From assembly GCA_947172415.1 (NCBI GenBank), contig OX359190.1:8990001-9054000 (forward strand): 64,000 nt of DNA, in the 5' to 3' direction. The stretch is from Chondrosia reniformis. Its lineage: Eukaryota; Porifera; Demospongiae; Chondrillida; Chondrillidae. The notes under the pieces were generated by a model, which worked only from the letters and a program-made list of their open reading frames with translations, had not been told where the DNA came from and searched no databases. Below are positions 1 through 11,175 of this stretch, one piece after another. Positions within the stretch are counted from its first letter, which is position 1. Each line of letters starts with the position of its first letter. A program made the position numbers and the translations under genes.

Positions 1-1898
1 GCTTAGTTATCAATAGAGAAGAATTTAATCAAGGTAAACACATTGCTAGTGGTTCTTGACTTGAACTGGTTTAATCATCATCTCTCCTTATTCAGCCCTT
101 GAGCAAGCAGGTCAACATTTAGAAGATTCTATGATAGCGTGTAATTGCGCTCTGTTACTGGGACTTTTGGCAAGACATGATAGAGTCAGTAGTGTTGTAG
201 CATCTCTACCAGGGATATTAGTCTGTGTTATACCTTTACAGTTGGTGATTTATTGTTGCATGCAAATTTGTATGTTTTTAATCATTATATTGCTTTAATT
301 CTTTATTTACTAATTCATTAATGTTATCTCTTTCGTTTTATGTCTAAAAGTCACTTTCTTTATTCATTCATGCAGGCATATAAGGAAGAAATTAGAAATT
401 GTCTACCATCAAAATCATTTGATGAAATGATAAAGATATTACAAAACTTTCTATCTTTCCTTGACTATGCAGTAAGTTTCTGGATTGTATGAGTACTGTA
501 TATGAACGTAAGTAAAGTTATTTACTACTGAGTAAGACTACGTGAATAACAGCAGGAAAGATCAATCACGAAAATAAAGCTTCATTTCTGCAAACTTTAG
601 TGAGTAATATTGTGTATTCTTGAACTGATGCCAATGTACTCCACCCTCTCCTTGCCTATGCCATCCGGATTTATATAAACCATTCAAACTAGCATGAGCA
701 CAGTTTCTGGCCCAGGCTCCACCAAAGTGATGATGACGGGCACAATGATATCCTAAATTTTCATCGTTGTCAACATCAGGAGTACTGAAAGCCATGCCAT
801 TGCTATATCTCAGTGCATCTCCTGCAGTACCTGTGTACCCACTCACATTCAGTCTGTAGTTAGTGTCAGCAATTCCTACAGAGAAGAAGGAATATTGCGC
901 ATACTTCTTTATTCCATCGAAATCTGCCATGTCTACTCTCAGCTGAACTCTTGCAGTAGCTGCAGTCAAGCAGTGTATGTTTTCCAGTCCAAGCCAAAAC
1001 TCTCTCTTGGGGTTTCCAAAGCCAGCGACGTAATCACTCCAACCTCTGTTAAAGTTTTCACTTCCATCTCTTCTTCTTTGAAAAACTGTCCACTGTCCAT
1101 TCATGTCACAATAGACCTTTACACGTCCACAACCAGCATCTATCGTGTAGACTCCAGATTTGGTACATCCATTTTGATATACTTCTTGACAGTTGCGAGG
1201 CAGATCATCAGGACCTGGAATATAGGACAGATTTTGTTTGAGCTACGTACAGTGTAGTTTCACCTTTTAAACTATTAGTTAGTTAGTGAGTACTTTGAAT
1301 TTGTGCCCTTACATGATTCTGCAGTCCATATAAGGACTGTAATGGTGATAATCAGTGAAAGGATTTCTCTTCTGCTACGCATCTTCAATCCTTGTGATTT
1401 CTGTGGTGCTCTGTGTCCACTTCGGTGATCCTTTTATAGTCATTGGTTTTGTAAAGTTTATGGCTCACTTGCTGAGTTAGCAATTATTAATTTTAAGGAG
1501 GTTTTTTAAATGTATAGTCCAATTTGAGCTGTCAACACACTCACGTGCAACCCACTTCACCCACTTGGTGAAAATGCTTTACTTGTATAAACAGGAGGTA
1601 ATTGGTACAAGAAATAACAAAATTTAGAGAATATCACTGAAAATTTGCAATAAACATGCTTAATTGGTAATTTAAAATACCTTTTAACATATACGTACGT
1701 TATGTAGTAGATTACATTACAAAATTCTCAGTAAATTTATACATTTGTAACTGTATGTATGTATTATATAACGTACATCTTTCCTGAATGTAGAAATTAG
1801 GTAGCAAGTCAGGTACACAGACAGTTCAATCAATAGTCGGTTTCCTTAAAGAAGAAAATGTTCAACAACAGAAATCAGTTTCTTCCTTAGAAAGCTGA
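1..1898 (+). CDS. WAPL: WAPL-like 3' module, unit 1 (5' partial)
   Basis: Partial 3' end of a WAPL-like gene. WAPL is the nuclear cohesin-release factor, and this stretch is the end of its C-terminal helical WAPL domain. Visible exons: B 1-33 (end of exon), C 96-184, D 376-471, E 1794-1898 with stop TGA. Exon C reads ALEQAGQHLEDS and CALLLGLL, matching the vertebrate ALQHAGKHMED and TALLLG block; exon D reads LQNFLSFL, matching LKKFLSFM. The D donor is a perfect GTAAGT in phase 0 and the E acceptor is also phase 0. Exon E (35 codons with stop) aligns without gaps to the last helix of WAPL. The 3' end of exon C is uncertain: 184 is chosen for length, later GT sites are possible. No disabling change is seen in the visible part. 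This unit may be the true end of the intact WAPL gene. Confidence 0.72.
562..1382 (-). CDS. Secreted fibrinogen-related domain protein, copy 1
   Basis: Two exons on the - strand: 1382-1313 (signal peptide, 23 residues plus one base) and 1214-562; total 240 residues. The intron (1312-1215) begins GTAAGG and ends ATATTCCAG. Residues 1-23 are basic then hydrophobic (MRSRREILSLIITITVLIW), a typical secretion signal. The rest is one fibrinogen-related domain as in ficolins and tachylectins: SGVYTI, VYCDMNGQWTVFQRR, REFWLGLENIH, YRLNVSGYTGTAGDA, calcium motif DVDND (about 170-174), a disulfide pair (about C181/C195), LNGLY, and C-terminal EMKLYFRD. There is no collagen or coiled-coil tail, so it is a minimal soluble lectin-like protein. 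It lies wholly inside the last intron of WAPL unit 1, on the opposite strand. Binding of acetylated sugars is the family expectation, not shown here. Confidence 0.9.
1431..1446 (-). promoter_or_regulatory. TATA and CCAAT boxes of fibrinogen-related copy 1
   Basis: On the - strand TATAAAAG (1438-1431) lies about 49 bases upstream of the ATG at 1382, with a CCAAT pentamer (1446-1442) just upstream. The spacing implies a 5' leader of about 20 bases. The same arrangement recurs in the other copies, which supports independent transcription of the nested gene. Confidence 0.65.
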
Positions 1899-3722
1899 AC
1901 AGATACAGTTACTATCTCAAATGCTTATGATTTTAGCAAAACCTAATGCATGGACAGCATATGTATATATATGTATTTCCTTTAGATCAACTTTCACTTA
2001 ATATTATACTTTTAATAATAACACAATAAGTAACTGATTTAGTGTACATGTCATACACAGGTGTCAAAAATAACAAATTTATTATATACGTACATTGCAC
2101 ATTAATATAGCTGTACATATACTGTATACTTACAACACATTCTCGAAGAGGCTGAGTGCATGTATAATCGATACACCGCAAAGTGACATTGTATAACTGT
2201 TATACAGTCCTCCCCCATGCAGGTTTTTCTTGCATTTTTGCAGGTAACTCAAACTTATAGGCTATATATAACTAGATATTCCACAAGTACAATAATTAGT
2301 ACATTGAATACAACTTACGCTTGCTCATGATCACTATATCTTCTGGTTTTGCAGGGGTTAACCCTTCTAATCAACCTGACTGAACACTCCCCCATTGAGA
2401 GGGGTGCCTTTAGAAAACCCTGGTTTGGGTGCTCTGAGAGAGATGACAAGGGAAGTCTGTCCTTAAGCAATACTTAGACTCTTCCTCCTTCACTATGAAG
2501 CCTCCGACCAAGTGGACATCAGTTTACCTAAAATGATGGAACGCCCAACAGACACACCCACACAATCTATACCACTTACACCAGAACCAGTTGGGGTGGG
2601 TGTGTCTACAACACCAACTGCAACTGGCCACGCCCAGCCTGAGCAGGATCCCACTGCCCCACCCCCATCAGTACCAGCGAAGGAGGAGCAAAGCAGGTCT
2701 CAACCAGAGGCCAAGTTCAGCTTGGATGAGAGTATTGGTATGAAGTGTGCAGCCAGACCTCTTCTTGGTGCCTGCCATTTTTATGACCTTTGTACTCTTG
2801 TATCAGTCCCCATTAGGCTCTCTTGTTGCACAGTATTCTCCATTTATACATATACGTATGTACCTCATTGATTTATTATAGGCATATGAGATACGTATAT
2901 CCTATGAACAATATATCCATATACGTTTATATATGTACATGTACGTTGTATATATCTCATTTTTTACCAAAACACCAAACCCATATTAGATCAACAGACA
3001 AACGACATACATTTATGAATATAGTTTTGTAAATCCTAGTATGTTATAGTACATTTTTGTCATATGGTTTAACTGTCTACTTACTCTTAGAATTTTTGAG
3101 TGATGAAGAGGAAGATCCTTCAATTAGTGCACATGAGTAGAGTATAGCAGATTTATCAACTAGCTTAGTTATCAATAGAGAAGAATTTAATCAAGGTAAG
3201 CAAGCACATTGCTAGTGGTTCCTGACTTGAACTGGTTTAATCATCATCTCTCCTTATTCAGCCCTTGAGCAAGCAGGTCAACATTTAGAAGATTCTATGA
3301 TAGCGTGTAATTGCGCTCTGTTACTGGGACTTTTGGCAAGACATGATAGAGTCAGTAGTACTGTTGTAGCATCTCTACCAGAGATATTAGTCTGTGTTAT
3401 ACCTTTACAGTGATATTAGTGCTTTACAGTTGGTGATTTATTGTTGCATGGAAATTTTGTATGTTTTTAATCATTATATTGCTTTAATTCTTTATTTACT
3501 AATTCATTAATGTCATCTCTTTAGTCCTATGTCTAAAAGTCACTTTCTTTTTTCATTCATATAAGGAAGAAATTAGAAATTGATGAAATGATAAAGATAT
3601 TACAAAACTTTCTATCTTTCCTTGACTATGCAGTAAGTTTCTGGATTGTATGAGTACTGTATATGAACGTAAATAAAGTTATTTACTACTAAGTAAGACT
3701 ACGTAAATAACAGCAGGCAAGA

Positions 3723-4539
3723 TCAATCACGAAAATAAAGCTTCATTTCTGCAAACTTTAGTGAGTACAATGGGGTATTCTTGAAGTAATACCAATGTAC
3801 TCCACCCTGTACTTGACTATGCCATCCGGATTTATATAAACCATTCAAATTAGCATGAGCACAGCTTCTGGTCCAGGCTCCACCAAAGTGAAACTGATGG
3901 GCACAGTGATATGAACTTACATCGTTATCAACATCAGGAGTACTGAAAGCTATGCCATTACTGTATCTCAGTGCATCTCCTGCAGTACCGTGTACCCACT
4001 CACATTCAGTCTGTAGTTAGTGTCAGCATTTCCGACAGAGAAGAAGGAATATTGCGCGTACTTCTTTACCCCATCAAAATCTGCCATGTCTACTCTCAGC
4101 TGAACTCTTGCAGTAGCTGCAGTCAAGCAGTGTATGTTTTCCAGTCCAAGCCAAAACTCTCTCTTGGGGTTTCCAAAGCCAGCAACGTAATCACTCCAAC
4201 CTCTGTTAAAGTTTTCACTTCCATCTCTTCTTCTTTGAAAAACTGTCCACTGTCCATTCATGTCACAATAGACCTTTACACGTCCACAACCAGCATCTAT
4301 CGTGTAGACTCCAGATTTGGTACATCCATTTTGATAAACTTCTTGACAGTTGCGAGGCAGATTATCAGGACCTGGAATATGGGACAGATTTTGTTTGAGC
4401 TATGTACAGTGTAGTTTCACCTTTTAAACTATTAGTTAGTTAGTAAGTACTTTGAATATGCACCCTTACATGATGCTGCAGTCCATATAAGGACTGTAAT
4501 GGTGATAACCAGTGAAGGAATTTCTCTTCTGCTACGCAT
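3723..4539 (-). pseudogene. Fibrinogen-related copy 2, single-base frameshift
   Basis: Exon 1 4539-4470 (signal peptide) and exon 2 4371-3723. Exon 2 is 649 bases, one fewer than the 650 of copies 3-5: a C is missing near 3987-3989, in the codons for GYTGTAGDA. Both halves are otherwise open, and the downstream half keeps all domain landmarks with its own pocket variant (DVDNDVSSYHCAHQFH, then SCAHANLNG). The break is therefore recent or a sequencing error. If real, translation is lost before the calcium site and the ligand pocket. TATA box, splice signals and signal peptide are intact. Confidence 0.8.
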
Positions 4540-4587
4540 CTTCAATCCTTGTGATTTCTGTGGTGCTCTGTGTCCACTTCGGTGATC

Positions 4588-4603
4588 CTTTTATAGTCAT
4601 TGG
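4588..4603 (-). promoter_or_regulatory. TATA and CCAAT boxes of fibrinogen-related copy 2
   Basis: TATAAAAG at 4595-4588 and CCAAT at 4603-4599 on the - strand, at the same distance from the ATG (4539) as in copy 1. The promoter is intact although the coding frame is broken. Confidence 0.6.
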
Positions 4604-5479
4604 TTTTGTAAAGTTTATGGCTCACTTGCTGAGTTAGCAATTATTAATTTTAAGGAGGTTTTTTAAATGTATAGTCCAATTTGATTAGTCAACACTCTCA
4701 TGTGCAACCCACTTCACCCACTTGGTGAAAATGCTTTACTTGTGTAAACAGGAGGTAATTGGTACAAGAAATAACAAAATTTACAGAATATCACTAAAAA
4801 TTTGCAATAAACATGCTTAATTGGTAATTTAAAATACCTTTTAACATATACATACGTTACGTAGTACATTACAAAATTCTCAGTAAATTTATACATTTAT
4901 AACTGTATGTATTATATAACGTACATCTTTCCTCAATGTAGAAATTAGGTAGCAAGTCAGGTACACAGACAGTTCAATCAATAGTCGGTTTCCTTAAAGA
5001 AGAGAATGTTCAACAACAGAAATCAGTTTCTTCCTTAGAAAGCTGAACAGATACAGTGACTATTTCAAATTCTTATGATTTTAGCAAAACCTAATGCATG
5101 GACAGCATATGTATATGTATTTCTTTTAGATCAACTTTCACTTAATATTATACTTTTAATAATAATGCGATAAGTAACTGATTTAATGTACATGTCTTAC
5201 ACAGGTGTCAAGGGATAACAAATTTATTATGTTGCACATTAATATAGCTGTACATATACTGTATACTTCCAATTACAAGACATTCGCGAAGAGGGTGAGT
5301 GCATGTATAATCAATACACCGCAAAGTGACATTGTGTAACTGTTATACAGTCCTCCCCTAGGCTTTTCTTGCACTTTTGCAGGTAACTCAAGCTTATAGG
5401 CTATATATAACTACAGATATTCCACAAGTACAATAATTAGTACATTGAATACTGCTCACTATATCTTCTGGTTTTGCAG

Positions 5480-8119
5480 GGGTTAACCCTTTTAATCAAC
5501 CTGACTGAACACTCCCCCATCAAGAGGGGTGCCTTCAGAAAACCCTGGTTTGGGTGCTCTGAGAGAGATGACAAAGGGAAGTCTGTCCTTAAGCAAATAC
5601 TTAGACTCTTCCTCTTCCACTATGAAGCCTCCGACCAAGTGGACATCAGTTTACCTAAAATGATGGAACGCCCAACAGACACACCCACAAAATTTATACC
5701 ACTTACACCAGAACCAGTTGGGGTGGGTGTATCTACAACACCAGCTGCAACTGGCCACGCCCAGCCTGAGCAGGATCCCACTGCCCCATCCCCATCAGTG
5801 CCAGTGAAAGAGGAGCAAAGCAGGTCTCAACCTGAGGCCAAGTTCAGCTTGGATGAGAGTATTGGTATGAAGTGTGCAGCCAGACCTCTTCTTGGTGCCT
5901 GCCATTTTTATGACCTTTGTACTCTTGTATCAGTCCCCATTAGGCTCTCTTGTTGCACAGTATTCTCCATTTATACATAATACCTCATTAATTTATTATA
6001 GGCATATGAGATACGTATATCCTATGAACAATATATCCAGATATATATATGTACGTACATGCACGTTGTATATATCTCATTTTTTACCAAAACACCAACC
6101 CCATATTAGATCAACCGTTTTTACAAACATACGACATGCATTTATGAATATAGTTTTGTAAATCCTAGTATGTTATAGTACATTTTTGTCATATGGTTTA
6201 ACTGTCTACTTACTCTTAGAATTTTTGAGTGATGAAGAGGAAGATCCTTCAATTAGTGTACATGAGCAGAGTATAGCAGATTTATCAACTAGCTTAGTTA
6301 TCAATAGAGAAGAATTTAATCAAGGTAAGCACATTGCTCGTGGTTCTTGACTTGAACTGGTTTAATCATCATCTCTCCTTATTCAGCCCTTGAGCAAGCA
6401 GGTCAACATTTAGAAGATTCTATGATAGCGTGTAATTGCGCTCTGTTACTGGGACTTTTGGCAAGACATAATCGGGTCAGTAGTACTGTTGTAGCATCTC
6501 TACCAGGGATATTAGTCTGTGTTATACCTTTACAGTTGGTGATTTATTGTTGCATGCAAATTTGTATGTTTTTAATCATTATATCACTTTTTTCATTCAT
6601 GCAGGCATATAAGGAAGAAATTAGAAATTGTCTACCATCAAAATCATTTGATGAAATGATAAAGATATTACAAAACTTTCTCTCTTTCCTTGACTATGCA
6701 GTAAGTTTCTGGATTGTATGAGTACTGTATATGAACGTAAGTAAAGTTATTTACTACTGAGTAAGACTAAGTGAATAACAGCAGGAAAGATCAATCACGA
6801 AAATAAAGCTTCATTTCTGCAAACTTTAGTGAGTAAACGTATGTATTCTTGAACGAATGCCAATGTACTCCACGCTCTGGTTGATCATGCCATCCGGATT
6901 TATATAAACCATTCAAACTAGCACTAGCACAGTTTCTGGTCCAGGCTCCACCAAAGTGAATTTCCAGTGCACAGTGACGTGAATCTTTATCGTGGTCAAC
7001 ATCAGGAGTACTGAAAGCTATGCCATTACTGTATCTCAGTGCATCTCCTGCAGTACCCGTGTACCCACTCACATTCAGTCTGTAGTTAGTGTCAGCATTT
7101 CCGACAGAGAAGAAGGAATATTGTGCATACTTCTTTACCCCATCAAAATCTGCCATGTCTACTCTCAGCTGAACTCTTGCAGTAGCTGCAGTCAAGCAGT
7201 GTATGTTTTCCAGTCCAAGCCAAAACTCTCTCTTGGGGTTTCCAAAGCCAGCGACGTAATCACTCCAACCTCTGTTAAAGTTTTCACTTCCATCTCTTCT
7301 TCTTTGAAAAACTGTCCACTGTCCATTCATGTCACAATAGACTTTTACAGGTCCACAACCAGCATCTATCGTGTGGACTCCAGATTTGGTACATCCATTT
7401 TGATAAACTTCTTGACAGTTGCGAGGCAGATTATCAGGACCTGGAATATAGGACAGATTTTGTTTGAGCTATGTACAGTGTAGTTTCACCTTTTAAACTA
7501 TTAGTTAGTTAGTGAGTACTTTGAATTTGTGCTCTTACATGATGCTGCAGTCCATATAACGACTGTAATGGTGACAACCAGTGAAGGGATTTCTCTTTTG
7601 CTACGCATCTTTAATCCTTTTGATTTCTGTGGTACTCTGTGTCTCCTTCGGTGATCCTTTTATAGTCATTGATTTTGTAAAGTTTATGGCTCACTTGCTG
7701 AGTTAGCAACTATTAATTTTAAGGAGGTTTTTTAAATGTATAGTCCAATTTGATCAGTCAACACTCTCATGTGCAACCCACTTCACCCACTTGGTGAAAA
7801 TGCTTTACTTGTGTAAACAGGAGGTAATTGGTACAAGAAATAACAAAATTTACAGAATATCACTAAAAATTTGCAATAAACATGCTTAATTGGTAATTTA
7901 AAATACCTTTTAACATATATGTACGTTACGTAGTACATTTCAAAATTCTCAGTAAATTTATACATTTGTAACTCTATGTATGTATTATATAACGTACATC
8001 TTTCCTCAATGTAGAAATTAGGTAGCAAGTCAGGTACACAGACAGTTCAATCAATAGTCGGTTTCCTTAAAGAAGAGAATGTTCAACAACAGAAATCAGT
8101 TTCTTCCTTAGAAAGCTGA
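5480..8119 (+). CDS. WAPL: WAPL-like 3' module, unit 3 (open)
   Basis: Exons: A 5480-5864 (385 bases, phase 0 in, phase 1 out), B 6220-6324, C 6387-6475 (3' end uncertain), D 6605-6700, E 8015-8119 with stop. All are open and the phases agree, giving roughly 259 residues: LTLLINLTEHSP, a proline/threonine-rich low-complexity insert, an acidic stretch FLSDEEEDPS, then ALEQAGQHLEDS, LQNFLSFL and the last helix TVQSIVGFLKEE. Vertebrate WAPL has LLINLVEYS, an acidic linker and ALQHAGKHMED in this order. No 5' exons of WAPL are present, so it is expressed only if an upstream WAPL transcript splices into exon A; otherwise it is a fragment. Confidence 0.72.
6791..7608 (-). CDS. Secreted fibrinogen-related domain protein, copy 3
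   Basis: Exon 1 7608-7539 (signal peptide) and exon 2 7440-6791; 239 residues. The intron begins GTAAGA. One codon shorter than copies 1 and 6, in the loop after the calcium motif. The pocket variant reads DVDHDKDSRHCALEIHFGG, then NCASASLNG, WHDQPERGVHWHSFKNTYV. It has glycine-proline-charged sequence where copies 1, 2 and 6 have HRQGEG or HSQVQG type sequence. The scaffold half is nearly the same as in copies 1 and 2. It is nested in the last intron of WAPL unit 3, and has a TATA box but no CCAAT pentamer. Confidence 0.9.
7657..7664 (-). promoter_or_regulatory. TATA box of fibrinogen-related copy 3
   Basis: TATAAAAG on the - strand, 49 bases upstream of the ATG at 7608. The CCAAT pentamer seen in copies 1, 2, 5 and 6 is changed here (CAATGA context with T for G in the + strand ATTGG). 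Confidence 0.6.
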
Positions 8120-9956
8120 ACAGATACAGTGACTATCTCAAATGCTTATGATTTTAGCAAAACCTAATGCATGGACAGCATACGTATATGTATTTCTTTT
8201 AGATCAACTTTCACTTAATATTGTACTTTTAATAATAATGCGATAAGTAACTGATTTAATGTACATGTCTTACACAGGTGTCAAAAGATAACAAATTTAT
8301 TATATTGCACATTAATATAGCTGTACATATACTGTAAACGTCCAATTACAACACATTCTCGAAGAGGGTGAGTGCATGTATAATCGATACACCACAAAGT
8401 GACATGGTATAACTGGTATATATACAGTCCTCCCCCAGGCTTTTCTTGCACTTTTGCAGGTAACTCAAGCTTTTAGGCTATATAACTTCAGATATACCAC
8501 AAGTACAATAATTAGTATACATTGAATACAACTTACTCTTGTCACTATATCTTCTGGTTTTGCAGGGGTTTACCCTTCTAATCAACCTGACTGAACACTC
8601 CCCCATCGAGAGGGGTGCCTTCAGAAAACCCTGGTTTGGGTGCTCTGAGAGAGATGACAAAGGGAAGTCTGTCCTTAAGCAAATACTTAGACTCTTCCTC
8701 CTTCACTATGAAGCCTCCGACCAAGTGGACATCAGTTTACCTAAAATGATGGAACGCCCAACAGACACACCCACAAAATCTATACCACTTACACCAGAAC
8801 CGGTTGGGGTGGGTGTATCTACAACACCAGCTGCAACTGGCCACGCCCAGCCTGAGCAGGATCAAACTGCCCCACCCCCATCAGTGCCAGCGAAAGAGGA
8901 GCAAAGCAGGTCTCAACCTGAGGCCAAGTTCAGCTTGGATGAGAGTATTGGTATGAAGTGTGCAGCCAGACCTCTTCTTGGTGCCTGCCATTTTTATGAC
9001 CTTTGTACTCTTGTATCAGTCCCCATTAGGCTCTCTTGTTGCACTGTATTCTTCATTTATACATATACGTATGTACCTCATTGATTTATTATAGGCATAT
9101 GAGATACGTATATCCTATGAACAATATATCCATATACGTATATATATATATGTACATGTGCGTTGTATATTTCTCATTTTTTACCAAAGCACCAACCCCA
9201 TATTAGATCAACCGTTTTTACAAACATACGACATACATTTATGAATATAGTTTTGTAAATTCTAGTATGTTATAGTACATTTTTGTCATATGGTTTAACT
9301 GTCTATTTACTCTTAGAATTTTTGAGTGATGAAGAGGAAGATCCTTCAATTAGTGCACATGAGCAGAGTATAGCAGATTTATCAACTAGCTTAGTTATAA
9401 ATAGAGAAGAATTTAATCAAGGTAAGCACATTGCTAGTGGTTCTTGACTTTAACTGGTTTAATCATCATCTCTCCTTATTCAGCCCTTGAGCAAGCAGGT
9501 CAACATTTAGAAGATTCTATGATAGCGTGTAATTGCGCTCTGTTACTGGGACTTTTGGCAAGACATAATAGAGTCAGTAGTACTGTTGTAGCATCTCTAC
9601 CAGGGATATTAGTCTGTGTTATATGTACCTTTACAGTTGGTGATTTATTGTTGCATGCAAATTTGTATGTTTTTAATCATTATATTGCTTTAATTCTTTA
9701 TTTACTAATTCATTAATGTTATCTCTTTAGTCCTATGTCTAAAAGTCACTTTCTTTATTCATTCATGCAGGCATATAAAGAAGAAATTTGAAATTGTCTA
9801 CCATCAAAATCATTTGATGAAATGATAAAGATATTACAAAACTTTCTCTCTTTCCTTGACTATGCAGTAAGTTTCTGGATTGTATGAGTACTGTATATGA
9901 ACGTAAGTAAAGTTATTTACTACTGAGTAAGACTAAGTGAATAACAGCAGGAAAGA

Positions 9957-10772
9957 TCAATCACGAAAATAAAGCTTCATTTCTGCAAACTTTAGTGAGT
10001 AAAAGTATGTATTCTTGAACTGATGCCAATGTACTCCACGCTCTGGTTGATCATGCCATCCGGATTTATATAAACCATTCAAACTAGCTGCAGCACAGTT
10101 TCTGGTCCAGGCTCCACCAAAGTGAATTTCCAGTGCACAGTGACGTGAATCTTCATCATGGTCAACATCAGGAGTACTGAAAGACAAGCCATTACTATAT
10201 CCCATTGCATCTCCTGCAGTACCCGTGTACCCTGTCACATTCAGTCTGTAGTTAGTGTCAGCATTTCCGACAGAGAAGAAGGAATATTGCGCGTACTTCT
10301 TTACTCCATCAAAATCTGCCATGTCTACTCTCAGCTGAACTCTTGCAGTAGCTGCAGTCAAGCAGTGTATGTTTTCCAGTCCAAGCCAAAACTCTCTCTT
10401 GGGGTTTCCAAAGCCAGCGACGTAATCACTCCAACCTCTGTTAAAGTTTTCACTTCCATCTCTTCTTCTTTGAAAAACTGTCCACTGTCCATTCATGTCA
10501 CAATAGACTTTTACAGGTCCACAACCAGCATCTATCGTGTGGACTCCAGATTTGGTACATCCATTTTGATATACTTCTTGACAGTTGCGAGGCAGATCAT
10601 CTGGACCTGGAATAGGACAGATTTTGTTTGAGCTACGTACAGTGTAGTTTCACCTTTTAAACTATTAGTTAGTTAGTGAGTACTTTGAATATGCGCCCTT
10701 ACATGATGCTGCAGTCCATATAAGGACTGTAATGGTGATAACCAGTGAAGGGATTTCTCGTCTGCTACACAT
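9957..10772 (-). CDS. Secreted fibrinogen-related domain protein, copy 4
   Basis: Exon 1 10772-10703 and exon 2 10606-9957; 239 residues. The acceptor is CCTATTCCAG, lacking the TA pair found in copies 1, 3 and 6; the difference is intronic and does not touch the frame. The signal peptide starts MCSRREIPSLV. Pocket variant: DAMGYSNGLSFS, DVDHDEDSRHCALEIH, NCAAASLNG, GVHWHQFKNTYF. It is closest to copies 3 and 5. It is nested in WAPL unit 4 and has its own TATA box. Its upstream DNA differs from that of copies 1-3 and 6 and contains a 48-base minisatellite. Confidence 0.9.
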
Positions 10773-10820
10773 CTTCAATCCTTGTGATTTCTGTGGTGCT
10801 CTGTGTCTCCTTTGGTGATC

Positions 10821-10828
10821 CTTTTATA
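10821..10828 (-). promoter_or_regulatory. TATA box of fibrinogen-related copy 4
   Basis: TATAAAAG on the - strand 49 bases upstream of the ATG at 10772; the CCAAT pentamer is lost here as in copy 3. Confidence 0.6.
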
Positions 10829-10983
10829 GTCATTGATTATTGTATATGGCTCACACAGTTACTTGCTGAGTTAGCAATTAATTATATTATTATTGCTACC
10901 CATTCCACCCACTTTGTGGTTAAAATGCTTTACTTGTGTAAACAGTATAAAGAAACAAAGCAATTGTTTTTAAAATGTATAGC

Positions 10984-11175
10984 CCAATCCTTTGATCAGT
11001 CAGTGACACTCTGTCTCATTTCCTACCCATTCCAATCCTTTGATCAGTCAGTGACACTCTGTCCCATTTCCTACCCATTCCAATCCTTTGATCAGTCAGT
11101 GACACTCTGTCCCATTTCCTACCCATTCTAATCCTTTGATCAGTCAGTGATACTCTGTCCCATTTCCTACCCATT
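10984..11175. repeat. 48-base minisatellite, four copies
   Basis: Units begin at 10984, 11032, 11080 and 11128 with an exact 48-base period; each begins CCAATCC or CTAATCC and contains TTTGATCAGTCAGTGACAC. It lies in the segment upstream of fibrinogen-related copy 4; a shorter version is in unit 5 near 14576-14660. Reading frames across it have no support as genes. Confidence 0.9.

Larger units (their letters stand above)
2355..5046 (+). pseudogene. WAPL: WAPL-like 3' module, unit 2 (disabled)
   Basis: Exons: A 2355-2737, B 3091-3195, C 3262-3350, D remnant about 3561-3632, E 4942-5046. Exon A is 383 bases against 385 in intact copies: two single A residues are missing, so the frame meets a stop shortly after KGS. 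Exon B has CAG changed to TAG at 3138-3140. Exon D has lost its acceptor and an internal block (the CLPSKSF part). Exon E is unchanged. This copy cannot encode the WAPL C-terminus, so it is a decaying duplicate that still surrounds fibrinogen-related copy 2. Confidence 0.8.

Noticed and set aside
555-600. Alternative WAPL last exon overlapping the lectin 3' coding end (acceptor ACAGCAG, frame ERSITKIKLHFCKL then stop), repeated in each unit
   Set aside because: It is only 14 codons long, aligns to WAPL worse than exon E at 1794-1898, and its openness follows from conservation of the antisense lectin end. It remains a possible minor splice form.
895-1257. Plus-strand open frames of 115-165 codons opposite each lectin gene (895, 3971, 6992, 10158, 13740, 17330)
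   Set aside because: They are shadows of the - strand fibrinogen-related exon: high Ser/Cys, no family resemblance, and starts and ends vary among copies.
4714-4896. Minus-strand frames between lectin exon 1 and exon E (for example 4714-4896, 7783-8028)
   Set aside because: Tyr/Lys/Phe-rich AT-driven sequence that is broken in other units.
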